Part shown: positions 17,097 to 26,364 of the stretch, one piece after another
Layout of the letters: each line of letters begins with the position of its first letter
How positions within the stretch are numbered: position 1 is the stretch's first letter
Assembly: GCF_900102885.1 (NCBI RefSeq)
Contig: NZ_FNGE01000011.1
Span: 57,898 to 121,897, forward strand
DNA from: Paracoccus chinensis
GTDB taxonomy: Bacteria; Pseudomonadota; Alphaproteobacteria; Rhodobacterales; Rhodobacteraceae
Direction: 5' to 3'
DNA: 64,000 bases
Program-made: the position numbers and the translations under genes
Notes under the pieces: generated by a model
The model's input: the letters and a program-made list of their open reading frames with translations, nothing else
Database searches by the model: none
What the model was told of the DNA's origin: nothing

Positions 17097-18482
17097 ATGA
17101 CCCTCCGACTGCACTTGCCCTTGTGGAAACTCCACGCCGGACGGGCCGCGGCGGTCGCGGCGCTGGCCGCGCTGACGCTGATGCTGGCCGACCCGGGCCT
17201 GGCCCAGGCACCCCCCGGTCCCGGAGGGCCCGGCGCCCAGGGGCCGCGCGAGGTGGGCGTGATGCGGCTGGAACGCCAGACCGTGCCCGTCACCGTCACG
17301 CTGCCGGGCCGCGCCGTGGCCTATCAGGAAACCGCCATCCGCCCCCAGGTCGGGGGCGAGATCGTCGAGATCGCCTATCAGCCCGGCGTCCGCGTGACGG
17401 CAGGAACCGTGCTGTTCCGCCTGGACGACGACCAGCTTGCGGCGACGCTGTCGGCCGCCGAGGCCGCCGTCACCAGTGCCGAGGCCGCCGTTCAGGGCGC
17501 CACCGCGACCGTTGGCCGCTATGACCGCCTGCAGGGCACAGGCGTCAGCCAGGCCGAACTGGAAACCGCCCAGGTCGCGCTTGCCAATGCCCGCGCCAGC
17601 CTGTCGGCGGCCGAGGCCGAGCGGGCGCTGGCGCAACTGGCCGTGGACCGGACCGCCATCCGCAGTCCCATCGACGGCATCCCCGACATTGCCAATGTCT
17701 CGATCGGCGATCTCGTCACCGCCAACCAGGCCGAGGCGCTGACCACGGTCACGCAGCTCGACCCGATCTATGTCGATGTCTCGCAGTCCCGCGCCAGCGT
17801 GCTGCGCAACCGCGAACGCCGCTCGGCGGGCATCCTGATGCGCCCCGAGGCGGCGGATGCCCGGCTGATCCTGGAAACGGGGCAGGCCTATTCCGAACCC
17901 GGCCAGATCGTGGCGCCGGGGCGGCAGGTGTCCTCGACAACCGGCACCGTGCCTTATCGCTGGCAGTTCCCCAACCCCAACCGGCTGATCCTGCCGGGGC
18001 AGTTCGTGCGCGTCCAGGTGACCATCGGCGCGGTCGAGGGCGTGCTGGTGCCCCAGGGCCCCACCCGGCGCTCGGCCACGGGCGAACTGACGGCCTTCGT
18101 CGCCAGGGAGGGGCGCGCCGAGCAGGTGGTGTTGACCGAGGCCGGTACCCACGAAAGCAACTGGATCGTGACCGAGGGCGTCCAAGCGGGCGACCTGCTG
18201 ATCCTGGACGGGCTGACGAACCTTGAGGACGGGGACGAGATCACCACCTTGGCCGTGACCATCGACCCCGAGGGCGTGGTGCGCGAGCTTTCCGGCGCCG
18301 AGGAACTGGCGGCGGACGATCCCGCCCCGGCCGGCCCCGGCAGCGCGGGCGGACCCGGCGTCGAAGTCGCGGCAGGGGATGCCAGGACGCCGCCACCCAT
18401 GGCCGCGCAGGCCGCCGCGGCCGAGCTTCCCTCGGCGGCGGGCCCGGCCCGCGGCCCCGCTGCCTCCACGGCTGCGAACTGA
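17097..18482 (+). CDS. RND efflux pump periplasmic adaptor (membrane fusion protein)
   Basis: A 461-residue protein: Sec signal peptide (cleavage after about LAQA, residue 37), beta-barrel and lipoyl parts (GRAVAYQETAIRPQVGGEIVEIAYQPGVRVTAGTVLFRLDD split around the hairpin), alpha-helical coiled-coil hairpin (about 120-185) and membrane-proximal domain. This is the AcrA/MexA plan. The last 65 residues are an unusual Ala/Pro/Gly-rich tail (AEELAADDPAPAGPG onwards) that typical adaptors lack. The stop overlaps the pump start by one base. No local repressor or outer-membrane factor is seen, so a TolC-like protein elsewhere must complete the pump. Confidence 0.92.
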   Translation: MTLRLHLPLWKLHAGRAAAVAALAALTLMLADPGLAQAPPGPGGPGAQGPREVGVMRLERQTVPVTVTLPGRAVAYQETAIRPQVGGEIVEIAYQPGVRVTAGTVLFRLDDDQLAATLSAAEAAVTSAEAAVQGATATVGRYDRLQGTGVSQAELETAQVALANARASLSAAEAERALAQLAVDRTAIRSPIDGIPDIANVSIGDLVTANQAEALTTVTQLDPIYVDVSQSRASVLRNRERRSAGILMRPEAADARLILETGQAYSEPGQIVAPGRQVSSTTGTVPYRWQFPNPNRLILPGQFVRVQVTIGAVEGVLVPQGPTRRSATGELTAFVAREGRAEQVVLTEAGTHESNWIVTEGVQAGDLLILDGLTNLEDGDEITTLAVTIDPEGVVRELSGAEELAADDPAPAGPGSAGGPGVEVAAGDARTPPPMAAQAAAAELPSAAGPARGPAASTAAN

Positions 18483-21400
18483 TGGCGCAGTTCTTCATCC
18501 ATCGCCCGGTCTTCGCCTGGGTGCTGGCGATCGTGACCATGCTGGCGGGCCTCTGGGGCGTCCTGAACCTGCCCGTCTCGCAATATCCCGACATCGCGCC
18601 CACGACCGTCCGCATCTCGGCCAGCTACCCGGGTGCCACCGCCGAGGCGGTGCAGAACTCGGTCACGACGCCGATCGAGGATTCGCTGACCGGGCTTGAG
18701 GGGCTTCTCTACTTCGAGTCTTCCTCCTTCCGGGGCCGGTCCTCGCTGACGCTGACCTTCGACGACAGCGTTGACCCGACGGATGCGCTGAACGACGTGC
18801 AGTCGCGGGTGCGCAGCGTCGAATCGCGATTGCCCTCGGCGGTGCAGAACGATGGCGTGTCGGTCACGCGCTCGACCTCGTCGATCCTGATGGTGGGGGC
18901 GCTGGTCTCGGCCGGCAATGACTATTCCACGGTCGAACTGGGCAACCTGCTGGAGGAGGTGGTCGAGGGTCCCGTCAAGCGCGTCCCGGGCGTGGGCGGA
19001 ATCGACATCTTCGGCTCGGGCTATGCCATGCGGATCTGGCTCGACCCGCTACGGCTCGCGCAGTACCAGCTGACGCCTTCGGACATCACGGCGGCGGTGG
19101 CGGAACAGAACTCGACCGTCTCGGTGGGCTCGCTGGGCAGCCAGCCCTCGGTGCCGGGCCAACAGTTCACCGCGACCATCACCGCGCAAAGCCAGTTGAC
19201 CTCGGTCGAGGATTTTCAGCGCATCCTTCTGCGCACGGGCGAGGACGGCGCCTCGGTCTGGCTGGGCGACGTGGCCGAGATCGAGATCGGCCAGCAGGCC
19301 TACGGCGCCAACAGCCGCTTCAACGGCGCGAACGCGGCGGGCTTCGGCGTCAACCTGGAAACCGGGGCCAATGCCGTGGACACCGCCGCAGGCGTGCGCG
19401 CGGTGCTGGAGTCGCTGCAACCGGCGCTGCCCGAGGGTGTCGAGCTGCGCGTGGCCTATGACACCTCGCCCTTCGTGGAACGCTCGATCGAGAAGGTCTG
19501 GCACACGCTCTTCGAGGCGATCCTGCTGGTCATCGCCGTGATCCTGATCTTTCTGCAAAGCTGGCGGGCGACGATCATCCCGGTGGTCGTGGTGCCGGTC
19601 GTGCTGCTGGGGACCTTCGCGGTCCTGTTCGCGCTGGGCTATACGATCAACACGCTGACCATGTTCGCCATGGTACTGGCGATCGGCCTGCTGGTGGACG
19701 ACGCAATCGTGGTCGTGGAAAACGTGGAACGCATCATGCGCGAGGACGGGCTCGACCCCGTTCGCGCGACCGAGGTCGGGATGCGCCAGATCACGGGCGC
19801 GCTGATCGGCATCGCGGTGGTCTTGTCGGCGGTCTTCCTGCCCATGGCCTTCATGGCGGGCTCGACCGGGGTGGTTTACCGCCAGTTCTCGGTCACAATC
19901 ATCACCGCCATGATGCTGTCGCTGGCCGCGGCCCTGATCCTGACGCCTGCGCAGACGGCGTCGATGCTGCGGCCGCATCACGGGCCGCCGCGCTTTGCGC
20001 CCGCGCGCTGGTTCAACCGCGGCTTCGACCGGGCGACCGAAAGCTACACGCGCGTCGTCGCCCGCACCGTGAAGCACCCGATGCTGGTGCTGCTGGCACT
20101 GGCGGTGATCTCGGTGGCGGTCTGGCAGCTGTTCACGCGGATGAACTCGACCTTCCTGCCGACCGAGGATCAGGGCGTGCTGATGGCCCAGATCAACCTG
20201 TCGGAAGGCTCGACCACCCAGCAGACGCTTGCGGTAGTCGAGGAGATCGAAAGCTACCTGCTGAACGAGGAGCCCGCCGTCGCCTCGACCTTTGGGGCGC
20301 TGGGCTTCGGCTTTTCCGGCACGGGGCAGGGGCGGGCCACGCTGTTCGTCCGGCTCAAGGATTTCGACGAACGGCCCGACCCCGAACTGTCCGCCTCGGC
20401 CCTCGTGCAGCGCGCGACCCAGCGCTTCGCCACCCATCGCGCGGGCCGGATCAATTTCGTCCAGCCGCCTCCCATCCAGGGCCTGGGGAACAGCGCGGGC
20501 TTCCAGATGTATCTGATCGACCAGTCGGCCCAGGGCACCGCCGCCCTGCGCGACGCCGCGCAGGCGCTGGAAGAGGCCGGGAACGCCCATCCGCAACTGG
20601 TCAACGTCCGCGCTCAGGGCGACGAGGACGACGCGGCCCTGCGGCTGGACATCGACCCCCAGCGGGCCGAGGCGGCGGGGCTCAGCCTGTCCGAGGTCAA
20701 CGGGATGCTGGCCACGATCTTCTCGGGGCGCGAGGTCAACGACTTCGCCATGGGCGCCACGCTGCGCCCCGTGATCGTGCAGGCGGGTGCCGAGTTCCGC
20801 ATGCAGCCCGAGGATCTCGAGGACTGGTATGCCCGCAATTCGTCGGGCGAGATGGTGCCCTTCAGCGCCTTCATGTCCACCCGCTGGGTGCCCGTGGCCC
20901 CGCGCCTGTCGCGCTTCGAGGGCACTGACGCGATCTCGCTTTCGGGCAGCGAGGCCGAGGGCGCGACCTCGGGGCAGGCCATGGCCGCGATGGCCGAACT
21001 CGTCCGGCAGATGCCCGGCGGCTACGGTGTGGCCTGGACGGGCCTCAGCTATCAGGAACAGCAGGCGGGCAACCAGGCGCCCTTCCTTTACGCCCTGTCG
21101 GCGCTGGTGGTGTTCCTGTGCCTGGCCGCGCTTTACGAAAGCTGGACGGTGCCCTTCTCGGTCATGCTGGCCGTGCCGGTAGGGGTCCTGGGCGCGGTGC
21201 TGGCCGCGCTGATCTTCGGGCAGTCGAACGACGTTTATTTCAAGGTGGGCATCCTCACGACCATCGGCCTTGCCGCCAAGAACGCCATCCTGATCGTGGA
21301 ATTCGCCCGCGATCTCGAGGTGAGCGGCCGGTCCACCGCCGAGGCGGCGGTCGAGGCCGCCAAGCTGCGGCTGCGGCCGATTCTGATGACCTCACTGGCC

Positions 21401-21604
21401 TTCATCCTGGGCGTGCTGCCGCTGGCCATCGCCACGGGGGCGGGGGCGGCCGCGCAGAACTCGATCGGGATCGGGGTCATGGGCGGGATGATCTCGGCCA
21501 CCTTCCTGGGGATCTTCATGATCCCGGGCCTTTACGTGGCCGTCCGCCGCCTGACCGGCAACCGGCCCTTGGCCGCGCCGCAGGGACAGCCGGCGAGCGC
21601 ATGA
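18482..21604 (+). CDS. RND-family multidrug efflux transporter, AcrB/MexB type
   Basis: A 1040-residue inner-membrane proton antiporter of the HAE1 family, full length. It begins FFIHRPVFAWVLAIVTMLAG and shows QYPDIAPTTVRISASYPGA, the two periplasmic porter loops, and twelve predicted membrane helices. The proton-relay aspartate pair lies in GLLVDDAIVVVENVER (about residue 405), with the matching lysine in TTIGLAAKNAILIVEFA of the second half. It works as a trimer with the preceding adaptor, and substrates are likely hydrophobic drugs or bile-like compounds. Its gene shares the TGATG stop/start with the adaptor and ends at a bidirectional terminator. Confidence 0.96.
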   Translation: MAQFFIHRPVFAWVLAIVTMLAGLWGVLNLPVSQYPDIAPTTVRISASYPGATAEAVQNSVTTPIEDSLTGLEGLLYFESSSFRGRSSLTLTFDDSVDPTDALNDVQSRVRSVESRLPSAVQNDGVSVTRSTSSILMVGALVSAGNDYSTVELGNLLEEVVEGPVKRVPGVGGIDIFGSGYAMRIWLDPLRLAQYQLTPSDITAAVAEQNSTVSVGSLGSQPSVPGQQFTATITAQSQLTSVEDFQRILLRTGEDGASVWLGDVAEIEIGQQAYGANSRFNGANAAGFGVNLETGANAVDTAAGVRAVLESLQPALPEGVELRVAYDTSPFVERSIEKVWHTLFEAILLVIAVILIFLQSWRATIIPVVVVPVVLLGTFAVLFALGYTINTLTMFAMVLAIGLLVDDAIVVVENVERIMREDGLDPVRATEVGMRQITGALIGIAVVLSAVFLPMAFMAGSTGVVYRQFSVTIITAMMLSLAAALILTPAQTASMLRPHHGPPRFAPARWFNRGFDRATESYTRVVARTVKHPMLVLLALAVISVAVWQLFTRMNSTFLPTEDQGVLMAQINLSEGSTTQQTLAVVEEIESYLLNEEPAVASTFGALGFGFSGTGQGRATLFVRLKDFDERPDPELSASALVQRATQRFATHRAGRINFVQPPPIQGLGNSAGFQMYLIDQSAQGTAALRDAAQALEEAGNAHPQLVNVRAQGDEDDAALRLDIDPQRAEAAGLSLSEVNGMLATIFSGREVNDFAMGATLRPVIVQAGAEFRMQPEDLEDWYARNSSGEMVPFSAFMSTRWVPVAPRLSRFEGTDAISLSGSEAEGATSGQAMAAMAELVRQMPGGYGVAWTGLSYQEQQAGNQAPFLYALSALVVFLCLAALYESWTVPFSVMLAVPVGVLGAVLAALIFGQSNDVYFKVGILTTIGLAAKNAILIVEFARDLEVSGRSTAEAAVEAAKLRLRPILMTSLAFILGVLPLAIATGAGAAAQNSIGIGVMGGMISATFLGIFMIPGLYVAVRRLTGNRPLAAPQGQPASA

Positions 21605-21606
21605 AA

Positions 21607-21634
21607 AAAGGGGCCGCGCGGCGGCGGCCCCTTT
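21607..21634. terminator. bidirectional terminator between the RND pump and the RTX gene
   Basis: AAAGGGGCCGC (21607-21617) pairs with GCGGCCCCTTT (21624-21634) around a six-base loop. A-run and T-run on the two sides suit both convergent genes. Confidence 0.85.
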
Positions 21635-21651
21635 CCCGGTTCCTGCGGGGT

Positions 21652-22596
21652 TTAAAGGATGAATTCGTCCGAACTGTAGTCGTAGGCCCGGATCGCCCCA
21701 TCCGCGATGATCAGCTGGAAATCCGCCAGCCCGTCGTTGTTGACATGCGCCGACAGGATCGTGTTCGTCCCCTGCTCGCTGAGCACCACGGTCCCTGCCG
21801 CGCGCGAGGCGCTGAAGACGAAGGACTGGTTGCCGGCCGCGTTCAGGTTGGCGTCGATCCCCGAAAGGTCGATCCGGTCGCCACCCGCGACGCCCACGCC
21901 CTCGAAGGCCAGGGCGCCATCGGCCGCCGCGATCACGTCATAGCCGAAGCGCGCGTTCGAGTCGGTGTGGCTGTTGAAGACGAAACGGTCCGCCCCGGTA
22001 CCGCCGTAAAGATCGTCCGCCCCGGTGCTGCCGAACAGCACGTCATTCCCGGCCTGCCCCCGCAGCACGTCGTCGCCCGCCTGTCCCTGCAGCACGTCAG
22101 CCCCGGCACCGCCCAGCAGCAGGTCGTTGCCCGCCCCGCCGATCAGGTTGTCATGGCCGCCCGCGCCGTTGATCGTGTCGTTCCCGGCCATGCCGTTGAT
22201 GGCATCATTGACCGAGGTCCCGGTTACGCGGTCGGCCGCGTTGGTCGCGTAGCCCGCCGAAACGGTCAGCACATAGCTGCCGGTCGCGTTGTTGCCCTGC
22301 TCTCCCACGACCAGCGTATAGGTCGAGGTCCCGCCCGCGCCGATCTTGAAGGTCAGCTGCGCGTCCCTGTTCGTGCCCGGCGACACGTCGTCGTTGAACA
22401 GCAGCCGATTCCCGGACGAGTCGTAGAGGGCAAGGTTCGGGTCGGCCAGCGTGCCATTGCCGCTGGAGGTGCCCTTGGCCGCGACCGAATAGGTCAGGCC
22501 GCTGATGAAGGTCGTGTTGAAGCTGTCGTATTCGCCAATGGGCGAGATCGCCCCCGACCTCGACGTCCCGGTCCCGATGATGCCGTTGTAAGCCAT
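21652..22596 (-). CDS. secreted RTX-repeat protein with PPC-like N-terminal domain
   Basis: A 314-residue protein with no N-terminal signal peptide. Residues 1-115 form a beta-rich domain (YDSFNTTFISGLTYSV, DPNLALYDSSGNRLLFNDD, YTLVVGEQGNNATGSYVLTVS) that resembles bacterial pre-peptidase C-terminal domains. Residues 125-195 hold nonapeptide calcium repeats (GGAGNDLLLGGAGADVL type). The C-terminal part matches serralysin/M10 ends (ADRFVFNSHTDSN, GGDRIDLSGIDAN, NQSFVF) and closes with DEFIL, which fits a type I secretion signal. No ABC transporter or adaptor is adjacent. It is probably secreted; a catalytic domain is absent. Confidence 0.85.
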   Translation of the reverse strand: MAYNGIIGTGTSRSGAISPIGEYDSFNTTFISGLTYSVAAKGTSSGNGTLADPNLALYDSSGNRLLFNDDVSPGTNRDAQLTFKIGAGGTSTYTLVVGEQGNNATGSYVLTVSAGYATNAADRVTGTSVNDAINGMAGNDTINGAGGHDNLIGGAGNDLLLGGAGADVLQGQAGDDVLRGQAGNDVLFGSTGADDLYGGTGADRFVFNSHTDSNARFGYDVIAAADGALAFEGVGVAGGDRIDLSGIDANLNAAGNQSFVFSASRAAGTVVLSEQGTNTILSAHVNNDGLADFQLIIADGAIRAYDYSSDEFIL

Positions 22597-22900
22597 CCTG
22601 ATCTCCCAAGCCTTGCGCCGATCGCGCCTGCCGCATCCTAGGGCCGGGGGCGTTCACCCGTGCATCACCTTGCGGCGTGCCGCGCGTGACCGCCCCGCGA
22701 GCCATGCTGCGGCCAACGCAGGCCGCGCCAAGCCTGTTCGCTCACGAGATCGTGCGTCGGCGGAAAGCCGCGACGGCGCGTGGTTCAGGCAGGAATGAGA
22801 AGGGAGAGGGGGCGCATTCTGCGCGCCGGCAGGACAGCCCTCGTCGGAGGGCCGCCCTTGGGTCCGCAAGCAGCCGGGCGGGCCGCTTGCGGCTGGCCGG
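22597..22900. other. intergenic region upstream of the RTX gene
   Basis: About 300 bases without a gene. A hairpin, CCGCAAGC (22864-22871) with GCTTGCGG (22885-22892), lies just beyond the asd stop and may act as its terminator, although no T-run follows. The remainder should contain the RTX promoter; I see no clear -35/-10 pair. Confidence 0.5.
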
Positions 22901-23923
22901 TCAGGCCTTCTTCAGGATGCGGTTGCCCAGCAGCTCGGCGATCTGGACCGCATTCAGGGCCGCGCCCTTGCGCAGGTTGTCGCTGACACACCACAGGTTC
23001 AGGCCGTTTTCCACCGTCTGGTCCTGGCGGATGCGGCTGACGTAGGTTGCGTCCTCGCCCGCGGATTCGATCGGGGTGACGTAGCCGCCGGGTTCGCGCT
23101 TGTCGATCACCAGCACGCCCGGCGCCTCGCGCAGGATGTCGCGGGCCTCGTCCTCGTCCAGGAAGTCCTCGAACTCGATGTTGATCGATTCCGAATGGCC
23201 GACGAAGACCGGGACGCGCACGCAGGTCGCGGTGACCTTCACCGAGGGGTCGAGGATCTTCTTGGTCTCGGCGACCATCTTCCATTCCTCCTTGGTCTGG
23301 CCGTCTTCCATGAAGACGTCGATCTGGGGAATGACGTTGAAGGCGATCTGGCGCTGGAACTTCTTGGGCTCGACCTCCTGTCCCGGGACATACATCCCCT
23401 TGGTCTGGGACCAGAGCTCGTCCATGCCTTCCTTGCCCGCGCCCGACACCGACTGGTAGGTCGAGACGACGACGCGCCTGATCCGCGCCCGGTCATGCAG
23501 GGGCTTCAGCGCCACCACCATCTGCGCGGTCGAGCAGTTGGGGTTCGCGATGATCATCTTGTTGCGGTAACCCTCGATCGCGTCGGCGTTCACCTCGGGC
23601 ACGATCAGCGGGATCTGCGGGTCGTAGCGGTAGAGCGACGAGTTGTCGATCACGACGCAGCCTTGGCTGGCGGCGATGGGGGCGTATTTCTTCGTGGCGT
23701 CCGAGCCGATGGCGAACAGCGCCATGTCGTAGCCGGTGAAGTCGAAGCCGTCGATGTCCTTGGTCTTGAGCGTCTTGTCACCGAAGCTGACCTCGGTGCC
23801 AAGGCTCCGGCGCGAGGCCAGAGCCACCACCTCATCGGCAGGAAACTGGCGCTCGGCCAGGATGCTCAGCATTTCGCGGCCCACGTTCCCCGTGGCCCCC
23901 GCGACGACGACCTTGTAGCCCAT
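22901..23923 (-). CDS. asd: aspartate-semialdehyde dehydrogenase
   Basis: A 340-residue enzyme starting at the ATG 23923 (AAAGGGA upstream). The NADP-binding VVVAGATGNVGREML is at the N-terminus, the catalytic cysteine is Cys130 in ANPNCSTAQM, and the acid/base histidine is His243 in PVFVGHSES. It reduces aspartyl phosphate to the semialdehyde for lysine/diaminopimelate, threonine, methionine and isoleucine synthesis. It is divergent from the aminopeptidase gene over 160 bases. Confidence 0.97.
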   Translation of the reverse strand: MGYKVVVAGATGNVGREMLSILAERQFPADEVVALASRRSLGTEVSFGDKTLKTKDIDGFDFTGYDMALFAIGSDATKKYAPIAASQGCVVIDNSSLYRYDPQIPLIVPEVNADAIEGYRNKMIIANPNCSTAQMVVALKPLHDRARIRRVVVSTYQSVSGAGKEGMDELWSQTKGMYVPGQEVEPKKFQRQIAFNVIPQIDVFMEDGQTKEEWKMVAETKKILDPSVKVTATCVRVPVFVGHSESINIEFEDFLDEDEARDILREAPGVLVIDKREPGGYVTPIESAGEDATYVSRIRQDQTVENGLNLWCVSDNLRKGAALNAVQIAELLGNRILKKA

Positions 23924-24083
23924 CGACGTCCCTTTCACGAACAAGACGGCGGGCCATAGCCGAAAACCCCGGCGAAGTGAAGGCTGCACCGGTGCAATGG
24001 GTATCTGTGTCAGGAAGAGCTTACCGGTCTTTCCTTCCGCTCCGGATCGCCGCAGAAACTGTGCCGCAGGACAGGAGATGCCG

Positions 24084-25472
24084 ATGACCGAGCCCGAGTT
24101 CGCCCCCGCCGATGCCGAAAGCCGCCCCCTGTGGCTGGTCGTCCAAGGCGACGATGGGCCGATCTGGCCCGAAAGTGTAGATTCCGCATTTGCGAAGGCC
24201 TCGGGGTTCACGGGAAAGCCGGGCCAGATCTGCCTGCTGCCGGGTGAGGACGGAGTCGCGGGTGCGCTGTTCGGCATCGGCAAGCCCGCCAGCCCCGCTG
24301 ACCGCCCGGCGCGTGAACGCTTCACGCTGGCACGTGCCGCCGAAACGCTGCCCGAAGGGGCGTGGCGTCTCGCCGGTGTGCCCGACAGCTATGACCTGAC
24401 ACATGGGGCGTTGGGGTGGCTCTTCGCGCAATACCGCTTCGACCGCTACAAGAAGGCCGAGCCGCCGAAGGCGCGGCTGGTCTGCCCCGAGGGCGTCGAC
24501 CGCGAGGCTGTGCTGGCGATGGCCGCCGGCGAGTATCTAGCCCGCGATCTGATCAACACGCCTGCGTCCGACATGGGTCCGGGCGACTTGGAGGCCGCCG
24601 CGCGCGACCTGGCGGCGCGCCACGGGGCCTCAGTCGAGGTGATCACTGGCGAGGCCTTGGCCGAGGGCTTCCCCATGATCCACGCGGTCGGCCGCGCCGC
24701 CGGGCAGGGCCGCGCCCCGCGGCTGATCGACCTGCGCTTTCCGGGCGAGGGGCCTGCGGTCACGCTGGTCGGCAAGGGCGTGTGCTTCGACACCGGGGGA
24801 CTGGACATCAAGCCCTCCGCCTCGATGCTGATCATGAAGAAGGACATGGGCGGGGCGGCGAACGTGCTGGGCCTGACCAATACACTGGCGCGGCTGGGCC
24901 GCGCGGGCGGGTTGCGGGTGCTGGTCCCGGCGGTGGAAAACGCGGTGGCGGGCGACAGCTTCCGCCCCGGTGATGTGCTGACCAGCCGCAAGGGCGTGAC
25001 GGTCGAGGTCAACAACACCGACGCCGAGGGCCGCCTGATCCTAGCCGACGCGCTGGCCTATGCGGCAGAGGAAAGCCCGCGCCTGCTGGTCTCGATGGCC
25101 ACGCTGACGGGGGCAGCGCGGGTGGCCCTTGGTCCCGATCTGCCGCCCTTCTTCTGCGACGACGAGGCGGTGGCGGATGCGCTGTTCCGGGCGAGCCGCG
25201 ACCATGCCGACCCGATCTGGCGGATGCCCTTCTGGGAGCCCTACGAAGCCATGATCGAGCCCGCCATCGCCGATCTCGACAACGCGCCGGGCGGAGGCTT
25301 CGCCGGTGCAATCACCGCCGCGCTGTTCCTGCGCCGCTTTACCGAAGGCGCGGGGGCTTACGCGCATTTCGACATCTACGGCTGGCAGCCCTCGGCGGCA
25401 CCGGGCCGGCCCAAGGGCGGCGTAGGCCAAGGGATGCGCGCGATCCTGCACGCGCTGCCGACCATCGCCTGA
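24084..25472 (+). CDS. M17 leucyl aminopeptidase family protein
   Basis: A 462-residue protein. The ATG at 24084 is preferred over 24078 because GGAG lies seven bases before it. The C-terminal catalytic domain shows GKGVCFDTGGLDIKPSASM with metal-binding Lys and Asp, MKKDMGGAANVLG, and the family signature NTDAEGRLILADAL (about 312-325). The N-terminal domain is shorter and divergent compared with PepA, as in the PepB-like alphaproteobacterial branch. It hydrolyses N-terminal residues from peptides as a hexamer with two metals. It overlaps the NlpC/P60 gene by one base, which suggests both act on peptides released from murein or protein turnover. Confidence 0.92.
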   Translation: MTEPEFAPADAESRPLWLVVQGDDGPIWPESVDSAFAKASGFTGKPGQICLLPGEDGVAGALFGIGKPASPADRPARERFTLARAAETLPEGAWRLAGVPDSYDLTHGALGWLFAQYRFDRYKKAEPPKARLVCPEGVDREAVLAMAAGEYLARDLINTPASDMGPGDLEAAARDLAARHGASVEVITGEALAEGFPMIHAVGRAAGQGRAPRLIDLRFPGEGPAVTLVGKGVCFDTGGLDIKPSASMLIMKKDMGGAANVLGLTNTLARLGRAGGLRVLVPAVENAVAGDSFRPGDVLTSRKGVTVEVNNTDAEGRLILADALAYAAEESPRLLVSMATLTGAARVALGPDLPPFFCDDEAVADALFRASRDHADPIWRMPFWEPYEAMIEPAIADLDNAPGGGFAGAITAALFLRRFTEGAGAYAHFDIYGWQPSAAPGRPKGGVGQGMRAILHALPTIA

Positions 25473-26302
25473 TGGACCGCCGCCTGACCCCCGCCACTGA
25501 CCGCGTGGCCCTGCGCGGATCGGGGATCGCGCGGGATGGGATCACGGAGGGCCGCCCGATGCGGGTTAGCGCGCCTGTTGCCGACCTGCTGCGCGCCCCC
25601 GGTGGCGCAAGGGACCGCCAGCTTCTGCACGGAGCGGACGTGACGCTGATCGAGGAACGCGACGGCTGGGGCTTCGTGCAGGCGGCGGCGGACGGCTATT
25701 GCGGCTGGATCGTGCTATCCGCGCTGACAGACGAACGCCCCGCGATCACTCATCTCGTGATGGCAGCGGCCACGCATCTTTATTCCACCGCCGACTTCAA
25801 GCGGCCCGAGCAGGGAAGCCTGCCCATGGGCGCGCGGCTGGCGGTCACGGGAACCGAGGGCCGCTTTGCGCGGCTGGCAGGCGGCACCTTCGTGCCGCTC
25901 CAGCATATCTCGGACCATCCCGCCGAGGACCCGGTCGAGGTCGCGCTGCGCCTGATCGGCACGCCTTATCTCTGGGGCGGGAACAGCCGCTGGGGCATTG
26001 ACTGCTCGGGGCTGGCACAGGCGGCGCTGCACGGGGCAGGGATCGCCTGCCCGGGCGACAGCGACCTGCAGCGCGACGCCTTCCCGGTAACCGATACCAT
26101 CCAGCGCGGCGATCTGCTGTTCTGGCCGGGCCACGTCGCGCTGGCGCTGGACCCGGCCACCATGATCCACGCGACCGCGTGGACCATGTCCGTCATCACC
26201 GAGGACATCGCCGCCGCCATCGCCCGCATCGATGCGGCGGGCGATGGTCTCTTCCTCGGCGCGCGCCGCCCCCGACTGGACGACCGCATCGCCTTTCCGT
26301 AA
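25472..26302 (+). CDS. NlpC/P60 family cysteine endopeptidase
   Basis: A 276-residue protein. Two SH3-like regions (about 28-90 and 95-150) precede the NlpC/P60 domain, whose triad is visible: Cys in WGIDCSGLAQ (about 175), His in FWPGHVALAL and His in MIHATAW. Such enzymes cut gamma-D-Glu-diaminopimelate bonds of murein peptides. No signal peptide is visible, so a cytosolic, murein-recycling role (as for YkfC-type enzymes) is more likely than cell-wall remodelling. The TGATG overlap with the M17 aminopeptidase supports joint peptide degradation. Confidence 0.92.
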   Translation: MDRRLTPATDRVALRGSGIARDGITEGRPMRVSAPVADLLRAPGGARDRQLLHGADVTLIEERDGWGFVQAAADGYCGWIVLSALTDERPAITHLVMAAATHLYSTADFKRPEQGSLPMGARLAVTGTEGRFARLAGGTFVPLQHISDHPAEDPVEVALRLIGTPYLWGGNSRWGIDCSGLAQAALHGAGIACPGDSDLQRDAFPVTDTIQRGDLLFWPGHVALALDPATMIHATAWTMSVITEDIAAAIARIDAAGDGLFLGARRPRLDDRIAFP

Positions 26303-26364
26303 CTGTCGCGCAGCGTTGAGGAACGGCTTGCCGCCGACCAGCGGCAGCAGGAGGAGGGGGTCTG

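Noticed and set aside
15675..18185. An 836-codon open frame antisense to nagK-nagA and the efflux adaptor
   Set aside because: Low-complexity Gly/Arg/His translation spanning three well-identified genes; a codon-bias shadow.
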